Source: Herbaspirillum aquaticum
GTDB lineage: Bacteria > Pseudomonadota > Gammaproteobacteria > Burkholderiales > Burkholderiaceae_D
Reading direction: 5' to 3'
DNA length: 64,000 bases
NCBI RefSeq assembly: GCF_002213425.1
Contig: NZ_NJGV01000002.1
Location: 248,001 to 312,000, forward strand
In this document: piece by piece, positions 7,863-19,800 of the stretch
How positions within the stretch are numbered: position 1 is the stretch's first letter
Layout: each line of letters begins with the position of its first letter
Position numbers and translations under genes: made by a program
Notes under the pieces: generated by a model
Databases searched by the model: none
What the model was told of the DNA's origin: nothing
What the model saw: only the letters and a program-made list of their open reading frames with translations

Positions 7863-9845
7863 TCAGGCCTGCAATTGCTCCAGCGCCTCCTGCTGCTCCA
7901 GCCATTCATTTTCGAGCTGCTCCAGTTCCTTGCTGCAATAGGCTTGGTCGGTGATGAGGGTCTTCAGTTCTTCCTTGTTGGCGGCGTCGTAAATGTCGGG
8001 GCTGGCCAGGCGCGCGTCGATGTCGCCCTTGCGTGCATTGAGCTTGGCGATCTGCTCATCGAGGCGCTTGATGCGGGCTTCAATGGGCTTCTTCAGGGCC
8101 GACATCTTCTGGCGCTGCTCAGCCTCCAGGCGCTTCTGTTCCTTGCGGTCCACCAGCGCTGCCGGGGCCTCAGCCACCGGCTGGCTGGCCGCGGGCAAAG
8201 GCGCGGCAGCGGCCGCATCGTTGCGGGCGGCCAGCTTGGTCTTGAAGAGCCAGTCCTTGTAGTCGTCCAGGTCGCCATCAAAGGGTTGCAGCTTGCCCTC
8301 GGCCACGATCAGGAACTGGTCGGTCGTCGCGCGCAGCAGGTGGCGATCGTGCGAGACCAGGACCAGCGTGCCTTCAAACTGTGCCAGCGCCATCGTCAGC
8401 GCTTCACGGGTTTCCAGATCCAGGTGGTTGGTCGGTTCATCCAGCAGCAGCAGGTTGGGGCGCTGCCAGACGATCAGGGCCAGCGCCAGGCGTGCCTTTT
8501 CACCGCCCGAGAAGGGAGCGATGGAGGAGGTTGCCATGGTGCCGTTGAAGTTGAAGCTGCCCAGGAAGTTGCGCAATTCCTGCTCGCGCACATCCGGGGC
8601 CAGCCGCGTGAGATGCCACAGGGGCGATTCGTCATGGCGCAGCATTTCCACCTGATGCTGGGCGAAGTAGCCGATCACCAGCCCCTTGCCCAGGCGGGCC
8701 GTGCCGGACAGGGGATCGATCTCGCCGGCCACGGTCTTGATGAGCGTGGACTTGCCCGCCCCGTTGACGCCCAAGAGACCAATGCGCTGGCCGTTCTGCA
8801 GCGAGAAATCGATGCCATGGACGATGATCTTGTCCTGGTCCGGCGCACCGTTCTTGCCTTCGATGTGATAGCCGGCGTTGACCTTTTCCATCACCAGCAG
8901 CGGATTGGGTGCCGACAAGGGCTCACGGAATTCGAAGGAAAATTCGGCGGCCGCCCGCAGCGGCGCCAGCTCTTCCATCTTGGACAGGGCTTTCATGCGG
9001 CTCTGCGCCTGCCTGGCCTTGGTCGCCTTGGCCTTGAAGCGGTCGATGAAGGATTGCAGGTGCGCGCGCTGGCGCTGCTGCTTCTCGATCATGCCCGCCA
9101 TCAGCTCCAACTGGGCCGAGCGCTGGCGCTCGAAGCTGCTGTAGTTGCCGGAATATCGCTTCAATTTGCGATCGTCGATATGAACGATCACGTTCACCAC
9201 GCCATCCAGGAAATCGCGGTCGTGGGAAATGATGAGCAGGGTGCCTTCGTAGCGCTTCAACCAGTCTTCCAGCCAGATGATGGCATCCAGGTCCAGGTGG
9301 TTGGTCGGTTCATCCAGCAGCAGCAGGTCGGACGGGCACATCAGTGCCTGTGCCAGGTTCAGGCGCATGCGCCAGCCACCGGAGAAGCTGGCCACCGGCC
9401 GTTCCATCTGTTCCAGCGAAAACCCCAGGCCCAGCAGCAACTGCTCGGCGCGCGAGCGCACGGTGTAGGCATCGGCATCGGCCAGGGCGGTATGCAGCTC
9501 GGCGATGTGGTTGCCGTCGTGCTTGTCGTCCGGTTGTGCCTCGGCGCGGGCCAGGTCGGCTTCCAGCTGGCGCAGGTGGGCATCGCCGTCGATGGCATAT
9601 TCGATGGCCGGACGATCCAGCGCCGGGGTTTCCTGCGCCACGTAGGCCATGCGCCAGCGTGCCGGGAAATCGACATTGCCCTGGTCGGCATGCAGCTCGC
9701 CACGCAGCATCGCGAACAGGCTGGACTTGCCGGCGCCATTGGCGCCGATCAGGCCGATCTTGTCGCCCGGATTGAGCGTCAGGTCGACATTTTCCAGCAG
9801 CGGCTTGACGCCGCGCTGGAGGGAAACTTGCTGGAAACGGATCAT
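7863..9845 (-). CDS. yheS: ABC-F family ATPase YheS
   Basis: A cytoplasmic protein with two ATP-binding domains and no membrane segment, 660 residues, of the ABC-F class that acts on ribosomes rather than in transport. The first P-loop is GANGAGKSS, the second GVNGAGKST. The two signatures are SFSGGWRMRLNLAQAL and FSGGEKARLALAL. Each Walker B continues as LLLLDEPTNHLDL. Between the domains is the charged linker with RQRAHLQSFIDRFKAKATKARQ, as in YheS. A C-terminal coiled coil follows (residues about 560-655). The sequence matches E. coli YheS closely, including YVAQETPALDRPAIEY. The gene is upstream of tcyJ on the same strand, 137 nt away, so tcyJ probably has its own promoter. Confidence 0.93.
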   Translation of the reverse strand: MIRFQQVSLQRGVKPLLENVDLTLNPGDKIGLIGANGAGKSSLFAMLRGELHADQGNVDFPARWRMAYVAQETPALDRPAIEYAIDGDAHLRQLEADLARAEAQPDDKHDGNHIAELHTALADADAYTVRSRAEQLLLGLGFSLEQMERPVASFSGGWRMRLNLAQALMCPSDLLLLDEPTNHLDLDAIIWLEDWLKRYEGTLLIISHDRDFLDGVVNVIVHIDDRKLKRYSGNYSSFERQRSAQLELMAGMIEKQQRQRAHLQSFIDRFKAKATKARQAQSRMKALSKMEELAPLRAAAEFSFEFREPLSAPNPLLVMEKVNAGYHIEGKNGAPDQDKIIVHGIDFSLQNGQRIGLLGVNGAGKSTLIKTVAGEIDPLSGTARLGKGLVIGYFAQHQVEMLRHDESPLWHLTRLAPDVREQELRNFLGSFNFNGTMATSSIAPFSGGEKARLALALIVWQRPNLLLLDEPTNHLDLETREALTMALAQFEGTLVLVSHDRHLLRATTDQFLIVAEGKLQPFDGDLDDYKDWLFKTKLAARNDAAAAAPLPAASQPVAEAPAALVDRKEQKRLEAEQRQKMSALKKPIEARIKRLDEQIAKLNARKGDIDARLASPDIYDAANKEELKTLITDQAYCSKELEQLENEWLEQQEALEQLQA

Positions 9846-9896
9846 CGGTGATTCACAATCGTTGGAGCGCGCTAACGCGGATGCTGACGCTCAGGT

Positions 9897-10787
9897 TCAG
9901 GCCAGTTGCAGTTGTTCGGCCGTGACCAGGAACACCATGTCGTCGCCGGCGCTGGTGGTCAGCCAGGTCAGTTCCAGTTCCGGGAAGGCGGCTTCGGCGA
10001 AGGCGCGTTCATTGCCGATCTCGACGACCAGTACACCCTCGGGCGTCAAGCGCTCGGCAGCACCGGCCACGATCTTGCGTACCAGGTCCATGCCGTCCTC
10101 GCCACCGGCCAGGGCCAGTTGCGGTTCGCGCAGGTATTCCTGGGGCAGCTTGCTCATGGAGCCGGAATTCACATAGGGCGGATTGCTGATGATCAGATCG
10201 TACTTGCGCAGCGGCAGTTGCGTGTACAGGTCGGACTCGACCAGGTTGATGCGTTCCTGCAGCTGGTAGTCGTCCACGTTCTTGCGGGCCACGGCCAGCG
10301 CATCGGCGGAGATGTCGACCGCATCGATCTGCGCGTTCGGGAAGGCATCGGCCAGCAGGATCGGCAGGCAGCCGGAACCGGTACACAGGTCCAGCGCGTT
10401 GACGATGGCTTCCGGATCCTGGATCCAGGGCGAGAAATGCTGCGGAATCAGTTCGGCGATGAAGGAACGCGGCACGATCACGCGTTCATCCACGTAGAAG
10501 CGATAGGCGCCCAGCCAAGCTTCATTGGTGATGTAAGCAGCCGGGACGCGGTCCTTGCTGCGGCGTTCGATCACGCGCATGACGGAGGCGATTTCCTCGG
10601 GCAGCAGACGCGCATCGAGGAAGGGGTCGAGCTGGTCCAGCGGCAGCTTCAGGGTATGCAGGATCAGGTAGGCCGCTTCATCCAGCGCATTGCTGCTGCC
10701 GTGGCCGAAGAACAGCTGCTCGGTGTTGAAGCGGGTCACGGCGTAGCGCAGCAGGTCGCGCACGGTGGAGAAATTGTTGGGGGTCAT
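9897..10787 (-). CDS. prmB: Ribosomal protein L3 glutamine N5-methyltransferase PrmB
   Basis: A SAM-dependent methyltransferase that modifies a glutamine of ribosomal protein L3. The 296-residue protein has a helical N-terminal domain and a Rossmann-type catalytic domain with the SAM motif LDLCTGSGCLPI and the hallmark IISNPPYV that binds the target glutamine amide. The N-terminal region with RVPAAYITNEAWLG separates it from the release-factor enzyme PrmC. The ATG at 10787 follows AAGGGAA. It lies 29 nt after dapE in the minus-strand run dapC-dapD-yffB-dapE-prmB and is probably co-transcribed. Confidence 0.93.
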   Translation of the reverse strand: MTPNNFSTVRDLLRYAVTRFNTEQLFFGHGSSNALDEAAYLILHTLKLPLDQLDPFLDARLLPEEIASVMRVIERRSKDRVPAAYITNEAWLGAYRFYVDERVIVPRSFIAELIPQHFSPWIQDPEAIVNALDLCTGSGCLPILLADAFPNAQIDAVDISADALAVARKNVDDYQLQERINLVESDLYTQLPLRKYDLIISNPPYVNSGSMSKLPQEYLREPQLALAGGEDGMDLVRKIVAGAAERLTPEGVLVVEIGNERAFAEAAFPELELTWLTTSAGDDMVFLVTAEQLQLA

Positions 10788-10816
10788 GGTGTTCCCTTCA
10801 ATGCAAGGCTGCCCGC

Positions 10817-12312
<1,496 letters not shown>

Positions 12313-12340
12313 TCTTACAAAACAGGCCGCTAGAATACGA

Positions 12341-12371
12341 CGCCGCGCCGGACAGGACGACCGGCGCGGCG
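12341..12371 (-). repeat. Strong GC-rich hairpin between dapD and yffB
   Basis: A perfect 11-bp inverted repeat (CGCCGCGCCGG and CCGGCGCGGCG) with a 9-nt loop lies 41 nt after the dapD stop on the minus strand. No U-tract follows, so it is more likely a transcript stabiliser, pause site or weak attenuator than a full terminator. Confidence 0.55.
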
Positions 12372-12412
12372 CATGGGTGCTTCAGGACTTCAGGCAAGCC
12401 GCCGGTGCGAAA

Positions 12413-13246
12413 TTATTCGCCGCGCAGCAGTTCGTTGATGGAAGTCTTGGAGCGGGTCTGGGCATCGACCTTCTTGACGATGATGGCGGCATACAGGCTG
12501 TACTTGCCATCCTTGGAGGGCAGGTTGCCCGGCACCACCACCGAGCCCGCCGGCACGCGGCCGTAGTGCACTTCGCCGGTTTCGCGGTCATAGATCTTGG
12601 TCGATTGGCCGATGTAGACGCCCATGGACAGCACCGAGTTTTCTTCGATGATGACGCCTTCGACCACTTCAGAACGGGCACCGATGAAGCAGTTGTCTTC
12701 GATGATGACGGGGCCAGCCTGCACCGGCTCCAGCACGCCGCCGATGCCGACACCGCCGGATAAGTGAACATTCTTGCCGATCTGGGCAGCCGAACCGACG
12801 GTGGCCCAGGTATCGACCATCGTGCCTTCATCGACATAGGCGCCGATGTTGACGTAGGAGGGCATCAGCACCACGTTGCGGCCGATGAAGGAACCATGGC
12901 GGGCCACGGCAGGCGGCACCACGCGGAAGCCACCCTTGGCGAAATCTTCAGCGGTGTAGTTGGCGAACTTGGTGGGGACCTTGTCGTAGAACTGCGGGTA
13001 GCCGGTACCAGCCGACATCGGCACGTTGTCTTCCAGGCGGAAGGACAGCAGGATGGCTTTCTTCACCCATTGGTTGACTTCCCACTGGCCGACGCCTTGA
13101 CGGTTGGCGACGCGCAGGGTGCCATCGTTCAGGCCTGCGATCACTTCGGCCACCGCATTGCGGATGTCGGCCGGAGCGCTCTTGGGGGACAGGCTGGCGC
13201 GGTCTTCCCACGCCTGATCGATGATTTGCTGAATGGACTGTGTCAT
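12413..13246 (-). CDS. dapD: Tetrahydrodipicolinate N-succinyltransferase
   Basis: Transfers succinate from succinyl-CoA to tetrahydrodipicolinate, committing it to the succinylase branch of the diaminopimelate pathway. The 277-residue protein has the helical N-terminal domain ([16 protein letters not shown]) and a left-handed beta-helix of hexapeptide repeats from about residue 105, including [14 protein letters not shown] and [10 protein letters not shown]. The frame stays open 102 codons upstream in low-complexity sequence overlapping dapC, so the family start at 13246 was chosen; its ribosome-binding site is weak. It lies 58 nt after dapC. Confidence 0.96.
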   Translation of the reverse strand: MTQSIQQIIDQAWEDRASLSPKSAPADIRNAVAEVIAGLNDGTLRVANRQGVGQWEVNQWVKKAILLSFRLEDNVPMSAGTGYPQFYDKVPTKFANYTAEDFAKGGFRVVPPAVARHGSFIGRNVVLMPSYVNIGAYVDEGTMVDTWATVGSAAQIGKNVHLSGGVGIGGVLEPVQAGPVIIEDNCFIGARSEVVEGVIIEENSVLSMGVYIGQSTKIYDRETGEVHYGRVPAGSVVVPGNLPSKDGKYSLYAAIIVKKVDAQTRSKTSINELLRGE

Positions 13247-13304
13247 GTTGATATCTATGAACGGTTGGGTGAAAGGGGAGCGAATCTGGCTTGCTTGACC
13301 AGGC

Positions 13305-14516
13305 TTATGCCTGGCTGGCCAGTTTCTTGGTGAAGGCGACGATGCGTTGCGCCGCCTCCAGGCATTCTTCGACTTCGGCCACCAGCGCCATGCGGATGCG
13401 GCCAGCACCCGGATTGACGCCATGCGCCTCGCGCGCCAGGTAGCTGCCGGGCAGTACCGTGACATTATATTCGGCGTACAGGCGTTGGGCGAATTCGGTG
13501 TCGCTGATATTGACCAGCTTGTCGACCTTGGCCCACAGGTAGAACGCCGCATCGGGCAAAGCGACCTCCATCACTTCCTGCAGCAGCGGTGTGACCTGCG
13601 AGAACTTGGTGACGTACTTGGCGATGTTGTCCTGGACGTGGGTTTCGTCCTGCCAGGCCAGCACGGAGGCGGCCTGGATCACCGGGCTCATGGCCGCGCC
13701 ATGGTAGGTGCGGTAGAGCAGGAATTTCTTGAGGATCGATGCATCGCCGGCCACGAAGCCCGAGCGCATGCCCGGCACGTTGGAGCGCTTGGACAGGCTG
13801 GAGAAGGACACGAGGTTGCGATAGTCGCGGCCCAGCAGGCGTGCAGCCTGCATGCCGCCCAGCGGCGGATCCTGCTTGAAATAGATCTCGGAATAGCACT
13901 CGTCGGAGGCGATCACGAAGCCATAGCGGTCCGACAGGGCGAACAGTTCCTTCCAGTCCTCCAGCGTCAGCACGGCACCGGTAGGGTTGCCGGGCGAGCA
14001 GACGAACAGCAGCTGCACGCGCTCCCACACGTCTTGCGGCACCTGGCTGAAGTCCGGCGCGAAGTTGCGGGCCGGGTCCGAATTGACGAAGTAGGGTTCG
14101 GCACCGGCCAGGTAGGCCGAGCCTTCGTAGATCTGGTAGAACGGGTTGGGACACATCACCAGCGCGCCCGGTCGGGTCGGGTCGACCACGGTCTGGGTCA
14201 GCGAGAACAGCGCCTCGCGCGAGCCGATCACCGGCAGGATCTCGGTGGCCGGGTCCGGGCGCGGGATGTCGTAACGCTTTTGCAGCCAGTCGGCGATTGC
14301 GCCGCGCAGGGCGTCGCTGCCCAGGGTGGCCGGATACGAGGCCAGGCCGGACAGGTTGTCCGTCAGTGCCTGCTGGATGAATGCGGGCGTCGGGTGCTTG
14401 GGCTCGCCGATGCCCAGGCTGATCGGGCGATAGGCCGGGTCGGGCGTGATGCCGGCGAAGAGCTTCTTGAGCTTTTCGAAGGGATAGGGCTGCAGTTTGT
14501 CGAGTAGGGGATTCAC
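13305..14516 (-). CDS. dapC: Succinyldiaminopimelate transaminase
   Basis: A PLP-dependent fold-type I aminotransferase, 403 residues, that makes N-succinyl-LL-diaminopimelate using glutamate. The PLP lysine is in [18 protein letters not shown]; other family landmarks are [22 protein letters not shown] and [10 protein letters not shown]. Its position directly before dapD and near dapE supports this assignment over other class I aminotransferases. It is the first gene of the minus-strand dap run. A TATAAT hexamer on the minus strand about 95 nt upstream is a likely -10 element. Confidence 0.93.
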   Translation of the reverse strand: MNPLLDKLQPYPFEKLKKLFAGITPDPAYRPISLGIGEPKHPTPAFIQQALTDNLSGLASYPATLGSDALRGAIADWLQKRYDIPRPDPATEILPVIGSREALFSLTQTVVDPTRPGALVMCPNPFYQIYEGSAYLAGAEPYFVNSDPARNFAPDFSQVPQDVWERVQLLFVCSPGNPTGAVLTLEDWKELFALSDRYGFVIASDECYSEIYFKQDPPLGGMQAARLLGRDYRNLVSFSSLSKRSNVPGMRSGFVAGDASILKKFLLYRTYHGAAMSPVIQAASVLAWQDETHVQDNIAKYVTKFSQVTPLLQEVMEVALPDAAFYLWAKVDKLVNISDTEFAQRLYAEYNVTVLPGSYLAREAHGVNPGAGRIRMALVAEVEECLEAAQRIVAFTKKLASQA

Positions 14517-14881
14517 GTCGCTGGACTGGAGTAAAGCTTTCCGGGCCAGCGTCTCGCGAGGGCGTCAGCGAGATCGGGCGGCCACGGCAAAGGGCTGGGA
14601 AAGCTTGCGATTATACCGTCATTTGATGGCATTGCCGCGCTCCGGGTCGGCCTGATGTTGAGTCCATGACATGCCTGGCTGACAAGAAAACGGCTGCGGC
14701 AATCCTGGCCGGGCGCGTGTTCACCTTCTTGCAGCCTGGCAAAGAAAAGGTGCAATCCGGAAAATCAGGGACTCTTACGCGGTGTATTCAGCGGATTGTC
14801 AGGGAGAGTCAGGGAGTATTGTGGGCGCTCGCCAAAACGGGACCGTTCACAAGGCGGCCCACCCATTCCCGGAGAACAAGA
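14517..14881. other. Divergent intergenic region between dapC and the chemoreceptor gene
   Basis: No gene is visible. On the minus strand TATAAT (plus positions 14610-14615) is a candidate dapC -10 element with a poor -35. On the plus strand the last 20 nt hold the chemoreceptor ribosome-binding site GGAGAACAAG. I looked for a flagellar sigma-28 promoter and found no convincing match. A short direct repeat, GTCAGGGAG, occurs twice near 14800-14816. Confidence 0.5.
14610..14615 (-). promoter_or_regulatory. Candidate -10 element for dapC
   Basis: The minus strand reads GGTATAATCGC, a perfect TATAAT hexamer about 95 nt before the dapC start. The region 16-18 nt further upstream does not match TTGACA well, so the promoter call is tentative. 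Confidence 0.35.
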
Positions 14882-16660
14882 ATGAAAAGCCTCAGGGCGC
14901 AGCTATTGTCTGCGCTGGTCGTGATGTGGATCGGTTTGCTGGCGCTGGCCGCCTGGTCCGCCTTCAGCGCCCGTGAAAACATGATGGATGAACGCAAGGA
15001 CGGCCTGCGCCGCGTGGTGGAAGCGGCCAATGGCGTGGTCAACAGCTATGTGGCCGATGTCGCGGCCGGCAGGATCTCCAAGGAAGAGGCCCAGAAGAAC
15101 GCCCTGGAGCGCATCGCCGCCATGCGCTATGACGGCGACAACTATCTCTTCATCTTCGACTCCCGCCCGGTGGTGCTGATGCTGCCGTCCAACAAGGCGA
15201 TGATCGGCAAGAACGTGGCCGACCGCAAGGATTCCGAGGGCAAGGCCTATTACGTCGAGATGATGAAGGTTGGCCAGGAAAAGGGGCATGGCTTCGTGCA
15301 ATACATGGGTCGCCTGCCCGGCACCGACGACAGCAACCGCACCCCCAAGATGAGCTACGTGGTGCACAACAAGACCTGGGACTGGTTCATCGTCACGGGC
15401 GTGTTCCTCTCCGATGTGCAGGCCCAGTTCCGGTCTGACCTCGTCAAGCTGCTCGGCATCCTGGTCGCGGTCGGCGTGCTGGTCTCGGTGATGATGCTGG
15501 CCATCATCCGCCGCATCACCGGCAGCCTCGGTGGTGAGCCGGCCTATGCGGTGGCCATTGCCACGCGCATTGCCAACGGCGACCTGACGGTGCGGGTCGA
15601 TACCCGCCCCGGTGACAACCGCAGCCTGCTCTTCGAGATGGCCAGCATGCGCGAGCGGCTGGGCGGTGTCATCAAGGGCATCCGCCAGGGTACCGATGCC
15701 ATCGATATCGGCGCGCGCGAGATTGCAGCGGGCAACCTGGACCTGTCTTCGCGCACCGAAGAGCAGGCCGGTTCGCTGGCCACTACAGCCTCCAACATGG
15801 ATACCCTGACTGCCACCGTCAAGCAGAACGCCGACAATGCCCGCCAGGCCGGCCAGCTGGCCAACAACGCTTCGGAAATCGCCAAGCGCGGCGGCGAAGT
15901 GGTGGGGCAGGTGGTGCAGACGATGGAAGGCATCACGGAAAGCTCGCGCAAGATCTCCGACATCATTGGCGTGATCGATGGCATTGCCTTCCAGACCAAT
16001 ATCCTGGCCCTGAATGCGGCAGTGGAAGCCGCCCGCGCCGGCGAGCAGGGCCGCGGCTTTGCGGTGGTGGCCTCCGAGGTGCGTTCGCTGGCCCAGCGCA
16101 GCGCCCAGGCGGCCAAGGAAATCAAGGCCTTGATCGAGGATTCGGTGCAGCGCGTGGGCGATGGCTCGGACCAGGTGGCCCGCGCCGGGGAGACCATGGG
16201 CGAGGTGGTGTCGGCGGTGCACCGCCTCACCGACATCGTCAGCGAGATCTCGGCTGCCTCCGAAGAGCAGCGTCGTGGTATCGAACAGGTCAACCTGGCC
16301 ATTGGCGAGATGGATCAGGTCACCCAGCAGAACGCCGCCCTGGTCGAAGAGGCAGCGGCGGCGGCCGGTTCACTGGAAGAGCAGGCAAGGCGCCTGAAGG
16401 CGGCAGTGGCGACTTTCCGCGTCGACGGCGAGGAAGCCGCAGTCGCCCCCGTCCCCGCACCGGTGGCTGCCCCCAAGGCGGTGCCTGTCGCCGCCAAGGC
16501 GCCGGGCCCGGTCAAGCCGCTGCCCAAGCCGGCGGCCAAGCCCCTGGTCAATGCAGCAGCGCCGCTTCCGCCACCAGGCAAGCCCGCAGCCCCCGCCAAA
16601 CCGGCCTCTGCGGGCAGGTCATCGCCCGCAAACGATGACGGGGATTGGGAAACCTTCTGA
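14882..16660 (+). CDS. Methyl-accepting chemotaxis protein with Cache domain and CheR tether
   Basis: An inner-membrane chemoreceptor of 592 residues. A first membrane helix (residues about 8-30) is followed by a single periplasmic Cache domain with [19 protein letters not shown] and [14 protein letters not shown], a second helix near 190-212, a HAMP domain, and a cytoplasmic signalling hairpin with the tip motif [20 protein letters not shown], conserved in chemoreceptors. After the signalling domain comes an Ala/Pro-rich linker of about 75 residues and the final pentapeptide DWETF, equivalent to the NWETF docking site for CheR and CheB. I chose the ATG at 14882 (GGAG upstream); the frame extends 72 codons further. 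Small organic acids are common ligands of this Cache type, but the ligand is unknown. Confidence 0.92.
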   Translation: MKSLRAQLLSALVVMWIGLLALAAWSAFSARENMMDERKDGLRRVVEAANGVVNSYVADVAAGRISKEEAQKNALERIAAMRYDGDNYLFIFDSRPVVLMLPSNKAMIGKNVADRKDSEGKAYYVEMMKVGQEKGHGFVQYMGRLPGTDDSNRTPKMSYVVHNKTWDWFIVTGVFLSDVQAQFRSDLVKLLGILVAVGVLVSVMMLAIIRRITGSLGGEPAYAVAIATRIANGDLTVRVDTRPGDNRSLLFEMASMRERLGGVIKGIRQGTDAIDIGAREIAAGNLDLSSRTEEQAGSLATTASNMDTLTATVKQNADNARQAGQLANNASEIAKRGGEVVGQVVQTMEGITESSRKISDIIGVIDGIAFQTNILALNAAVEAARAGEQGRGFAVVASEVRSLAQRSAQAAKEIKALIEDSVQRVGDGSDQVARAGETMGEVVSAVHRLTDIVSEISAASEEQRRGIEQVNLAIGEMDQVTQQNAALVEEAAAAAGSLEEQARRLKAAVATFRVDGEEAAVAPVPAPVAAPKAVPVAAKAPGPVKPLPKPAAKPLVNAAAPLPPPGKPAAPAKPASAGRSSPANDDGDWETF

Positions 16661-16687
16661 TTCGCTCTTGTCAGAATGAAGAAATGG

Positions 16688-16721
16688 ACGCCGTACCGGG
16701 TGCGCTCGGTGCGGCGTTTTT
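16688..16721 (+). terminator. Rho-independent terminator after the chemoreceptor gene
   Basis: An 11-bp stem ACGCCGTACCG/CGGTGCGGCGT with one G-U pair and an 8-nt loop is followed by TTTT. It lies 28 nt after the stop codon. The rest of the gap to smc (16722-16867) has no gene; a TATGAT at 16802-16807 could be part of an smc promoter. Confidence 0.8.
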
Positions 16722-16867
16722 CATGGCGCGGGTGCATGGGCCAAAAGGGCGGAAGCAGGCATGCTGGCGCGCTTTTTGGTCTTTCCGGGGCCGTGCGATG
16801 TTATGATACCGGCCGTTCCGGAAGCAAAAATCCCGCTTCCTCTTAACTGATTCAATTTGTCGATAAC

Positions 16868-19800
16868 GTGCGTCTAACTTCCATCAAATTATCTGGATTC
16901 AAGTCCTTCGTCGAGCCTACGCACTTCCAGGTTCCGGGGCAGCTGGTGGGTGTGGTCGGGCCCAATGGCTGCGGCAAATCCAATATCATCGACGCCGTGC
17001 GCTGGGTCCTGGGCGAATCCAAAGCTTCCGAGCTGCGCGGCGAGTCGATGCAGGACGTCATCTTCAACGGCTCCACCCATCGCAAGCCGGCCGGGCGCGC
17101 CTCGGTCGAACTGGTGTTCGACAACTCCGCCGGCAAAGCGGCCGGCCAGTGGGGCCAGTACGCTGAAATCGCCGTCAAGCGCACGCTCACGCGCGACGGC
17201 ACGTCGTCCTACTACATCAACAACCAGTCGGTGCGCCGCCGCGACATCCAGGACATCTTCCTCGGTACGGGCCTGGGCCCGCGCGCCTATGCCATCATCG
17301 GCCAGGGCATGATCTCGCGCATCATCGAGGCGCGTCCTGAGGAGCTGCGCATCTTCCTGGAGGAAGCCGCGGGCGTATCGAAGTACAAGGAACGCCGCCG
17401 CGAGACTGAAAACCGCCTGCACGACACCACCGAGAACCTGACGCGCCTGGAAGACATCCTGCGCGAACTCAACGCCAACTTGGAAAAGCTGGAAGCCCAG
17501 GCCGCCGTGGCCAAGAAATTCCACGAGCTGCAGAACGACCAGGAAGAAAAGCAGAAGCTGCTCTGGCTGCTGCGCAAGAATGAAGCCAAGGCCGAGCAGG
17601 AGCGCTTCTTCAAGGAAATCGAGCGTGCCCAGATCGACCTGGAAGAGCAGACCGCCAAGCTGCGCCACGTCGAAACCGAACTGGAGCACATGCGCCAGGC
17701 GCACTACGCCGCCGGCGACCGGCTGCACCAGGCGCAGGGTCACCTGTACCAGACCAACTCCGAGATCGGCAGCCTGGAAGCGCAGATCAAGTTCGTCATC
17801 GAATCCCGCAATCGCCTGCAGGCCCAGCTCAATTCGCTGGGCGCGCAGCGTGACCAATGGCAGCGCCAGGGCACGCAGCAGCAGGAAGAACTGGCCGAAG
17901 CGGAAATCCAGCTGGAAGAATTCGGCATGCGTGTGGAGCAATCCCAGCACGCCGTGCAGGACACCAGCGACCGCTTGCCCTCGCTGGAATCGGCCTGGCG
18001 CGAGTCCCAGGTCAAGACGACCGAGTCGCGCGGCAAGATCATGCAGGTGCAGCAGCAGATCGAACTGCAGTCCACGCACCAGCGCAATGCCTCCAACATC
18101 CTCTCGGGCCTGGCCGCGCGCCGTGAACGCCTGATGCAGGAAAAGAACGGCATGGCCCTGCCCGACGAGACGCACCTGTCCAACCTGCGCATGCAGCTGG
18201 AAGAAAAACAGGCCTCGCTGGAAGAGGCCAACATGTATCTGGAAGAGGCCCAGGAGCAGTTGCCGCGCCTGGAAGAAGAGCGCCGCACCGCCCAGGAACT
18301 GGTCAGCAAGGAAACCTCGGCCAATGCCCAGCTGGAAGCCCGCCTCACCGCCCTGAAGCAATTGCAGGAAAGCGTGCAGGCGCAAGGCAAGGTGCAACCC
18401 TGGCTGGAAAAGCACGGCCTGGCCGAGCTGCCGCGCCTGTGGCAGAAACTGCACATCGAATCCGGCTGGGAAACCGCGCTGGAAGCGGTGCTGCGCGAGC
18501 GCATGTCGGCGCTGGAAATGTCCAACCTGGACTGGGCCAAGGCCTTCTTCAGCGATGCCCCGCCGGCCAAGCTGGCGCTGTACGCGCCCAACGCCGGCCT
18601 GGCCCAGCCTGAATCCCAGCCGGTGGCGGGCCTGAAGCCCTTCGTGACCTTGCTGCAGCTCAACGATCCGGGCCTGCGTGCCCTGATGAACGACTGGCTC
18701 AACCACATCTACATCGCCGACGACACGGCCACCGCCTTTGCCGAGCGCTCCAAGCTGCCGCTGGGCGGCTTGTTCGTGACCCGCCAGGGCCATGTGGTGA
18801 GCAATGCCAGCGTACGGTTCTATGCCTCCGATTCGGAGCAGGATGGCATGCTGGCGCGCCAGCAGGAAATCGAGAACATCACCAAGCAGCAACGCGCCCA
18901 GGCTATGCTGGCCGAGGAAGCCAAGGGCCGCGCCGTGCGCGCCGAAGCCGCCCTGTCGGGGGCATCGCAGCGCCTGCAGGAATTGCGCCAGCGCGTCAAT
19001 TCGCTCACGCAATCGGCCCACAGCCTGCAGATCGAGGTCATGAAGCTGGCCGAGGTGCAGGAGCGCTTCAACCAGCGCAGCACCCAGATCGCCACCGACC
19101 TGGAAGAAATCTCGATGCAGGAAGCCGAGCAGCAGCAGGTGCAGGCCGAATCCGAGGCCCGCTTCGAAGAGCTGGACATCGAACTGGCCGAGCTGCAGGA
19201 GCAGCACGAGAACGGCCAGACCGATTACCTGAACAAGGAACAGCAGCTCAACGATGCCCGTACCCGCCTGCGCGAGCTGGAGCGTGCTGCCCAGGAAACC
19301 GAATTCGCCGAGAAGTCGCATCGCAACAAGATCGAGGAATTGAAGCGCGGCATCGCCACCGCCCTGGAACAGGCAGCGCAACTGTTTGCCAGCATGCAGC
19401 AAGGCTCGCTGGAACTGGAAAGCCTGGATGACCAGGCTGCCCAGGCCGGCCTGCAGGAATTGCTGGACCGCCGCAGCGAGCAGGAACGTGCGCTGGCCGA
19501 TGCGCGCCACGAGCTGGATCAGCTGTCGCAGCAACTTCGTTCACATGAAGAATCGCGCATGCAGGCTGAGCGCAGCCTGCAGCCCCAGCGTGACCGCATC
19601 ACCGAACTGCAACTGAAGGAACAGGCCGCGCGCCTGAACCAGGAGCAATTCTCCGAAGCGCTGGCGCAGACCCAGGCCGACGAGGCCGCGCTGTCGGAAA
19701 AGCTGACCAGCGACATGCGCCCGTCCTACCTGCAAGGCGAAGTGACGCGACTGACCAATGCCATCGCAGCGCTGGGCGCGGTCAACCTGGCCGCACTGGA

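Noticed and set aside
7875-9851. A 658-codon open frame antisense to yheS, and similar long antisense frames opposite alr, smc, ligA, both cphA genes, ppsA and bamA
   Set aside because: These are shadows caused by strong GC bias at third codon positions. Their translations are rich in His, Gln, Arg, Gly and Ala with no recognisable domain, and each opposes a well-assigned gene.
14666-14881. 72-codon N-terminal extension of the chemoreceptor
   Set aside because: The extension is unlike any receptor N-terminus, would place a soluble segment before the first membrane helix, and the inner ATG has a proper ribosome-binding site.
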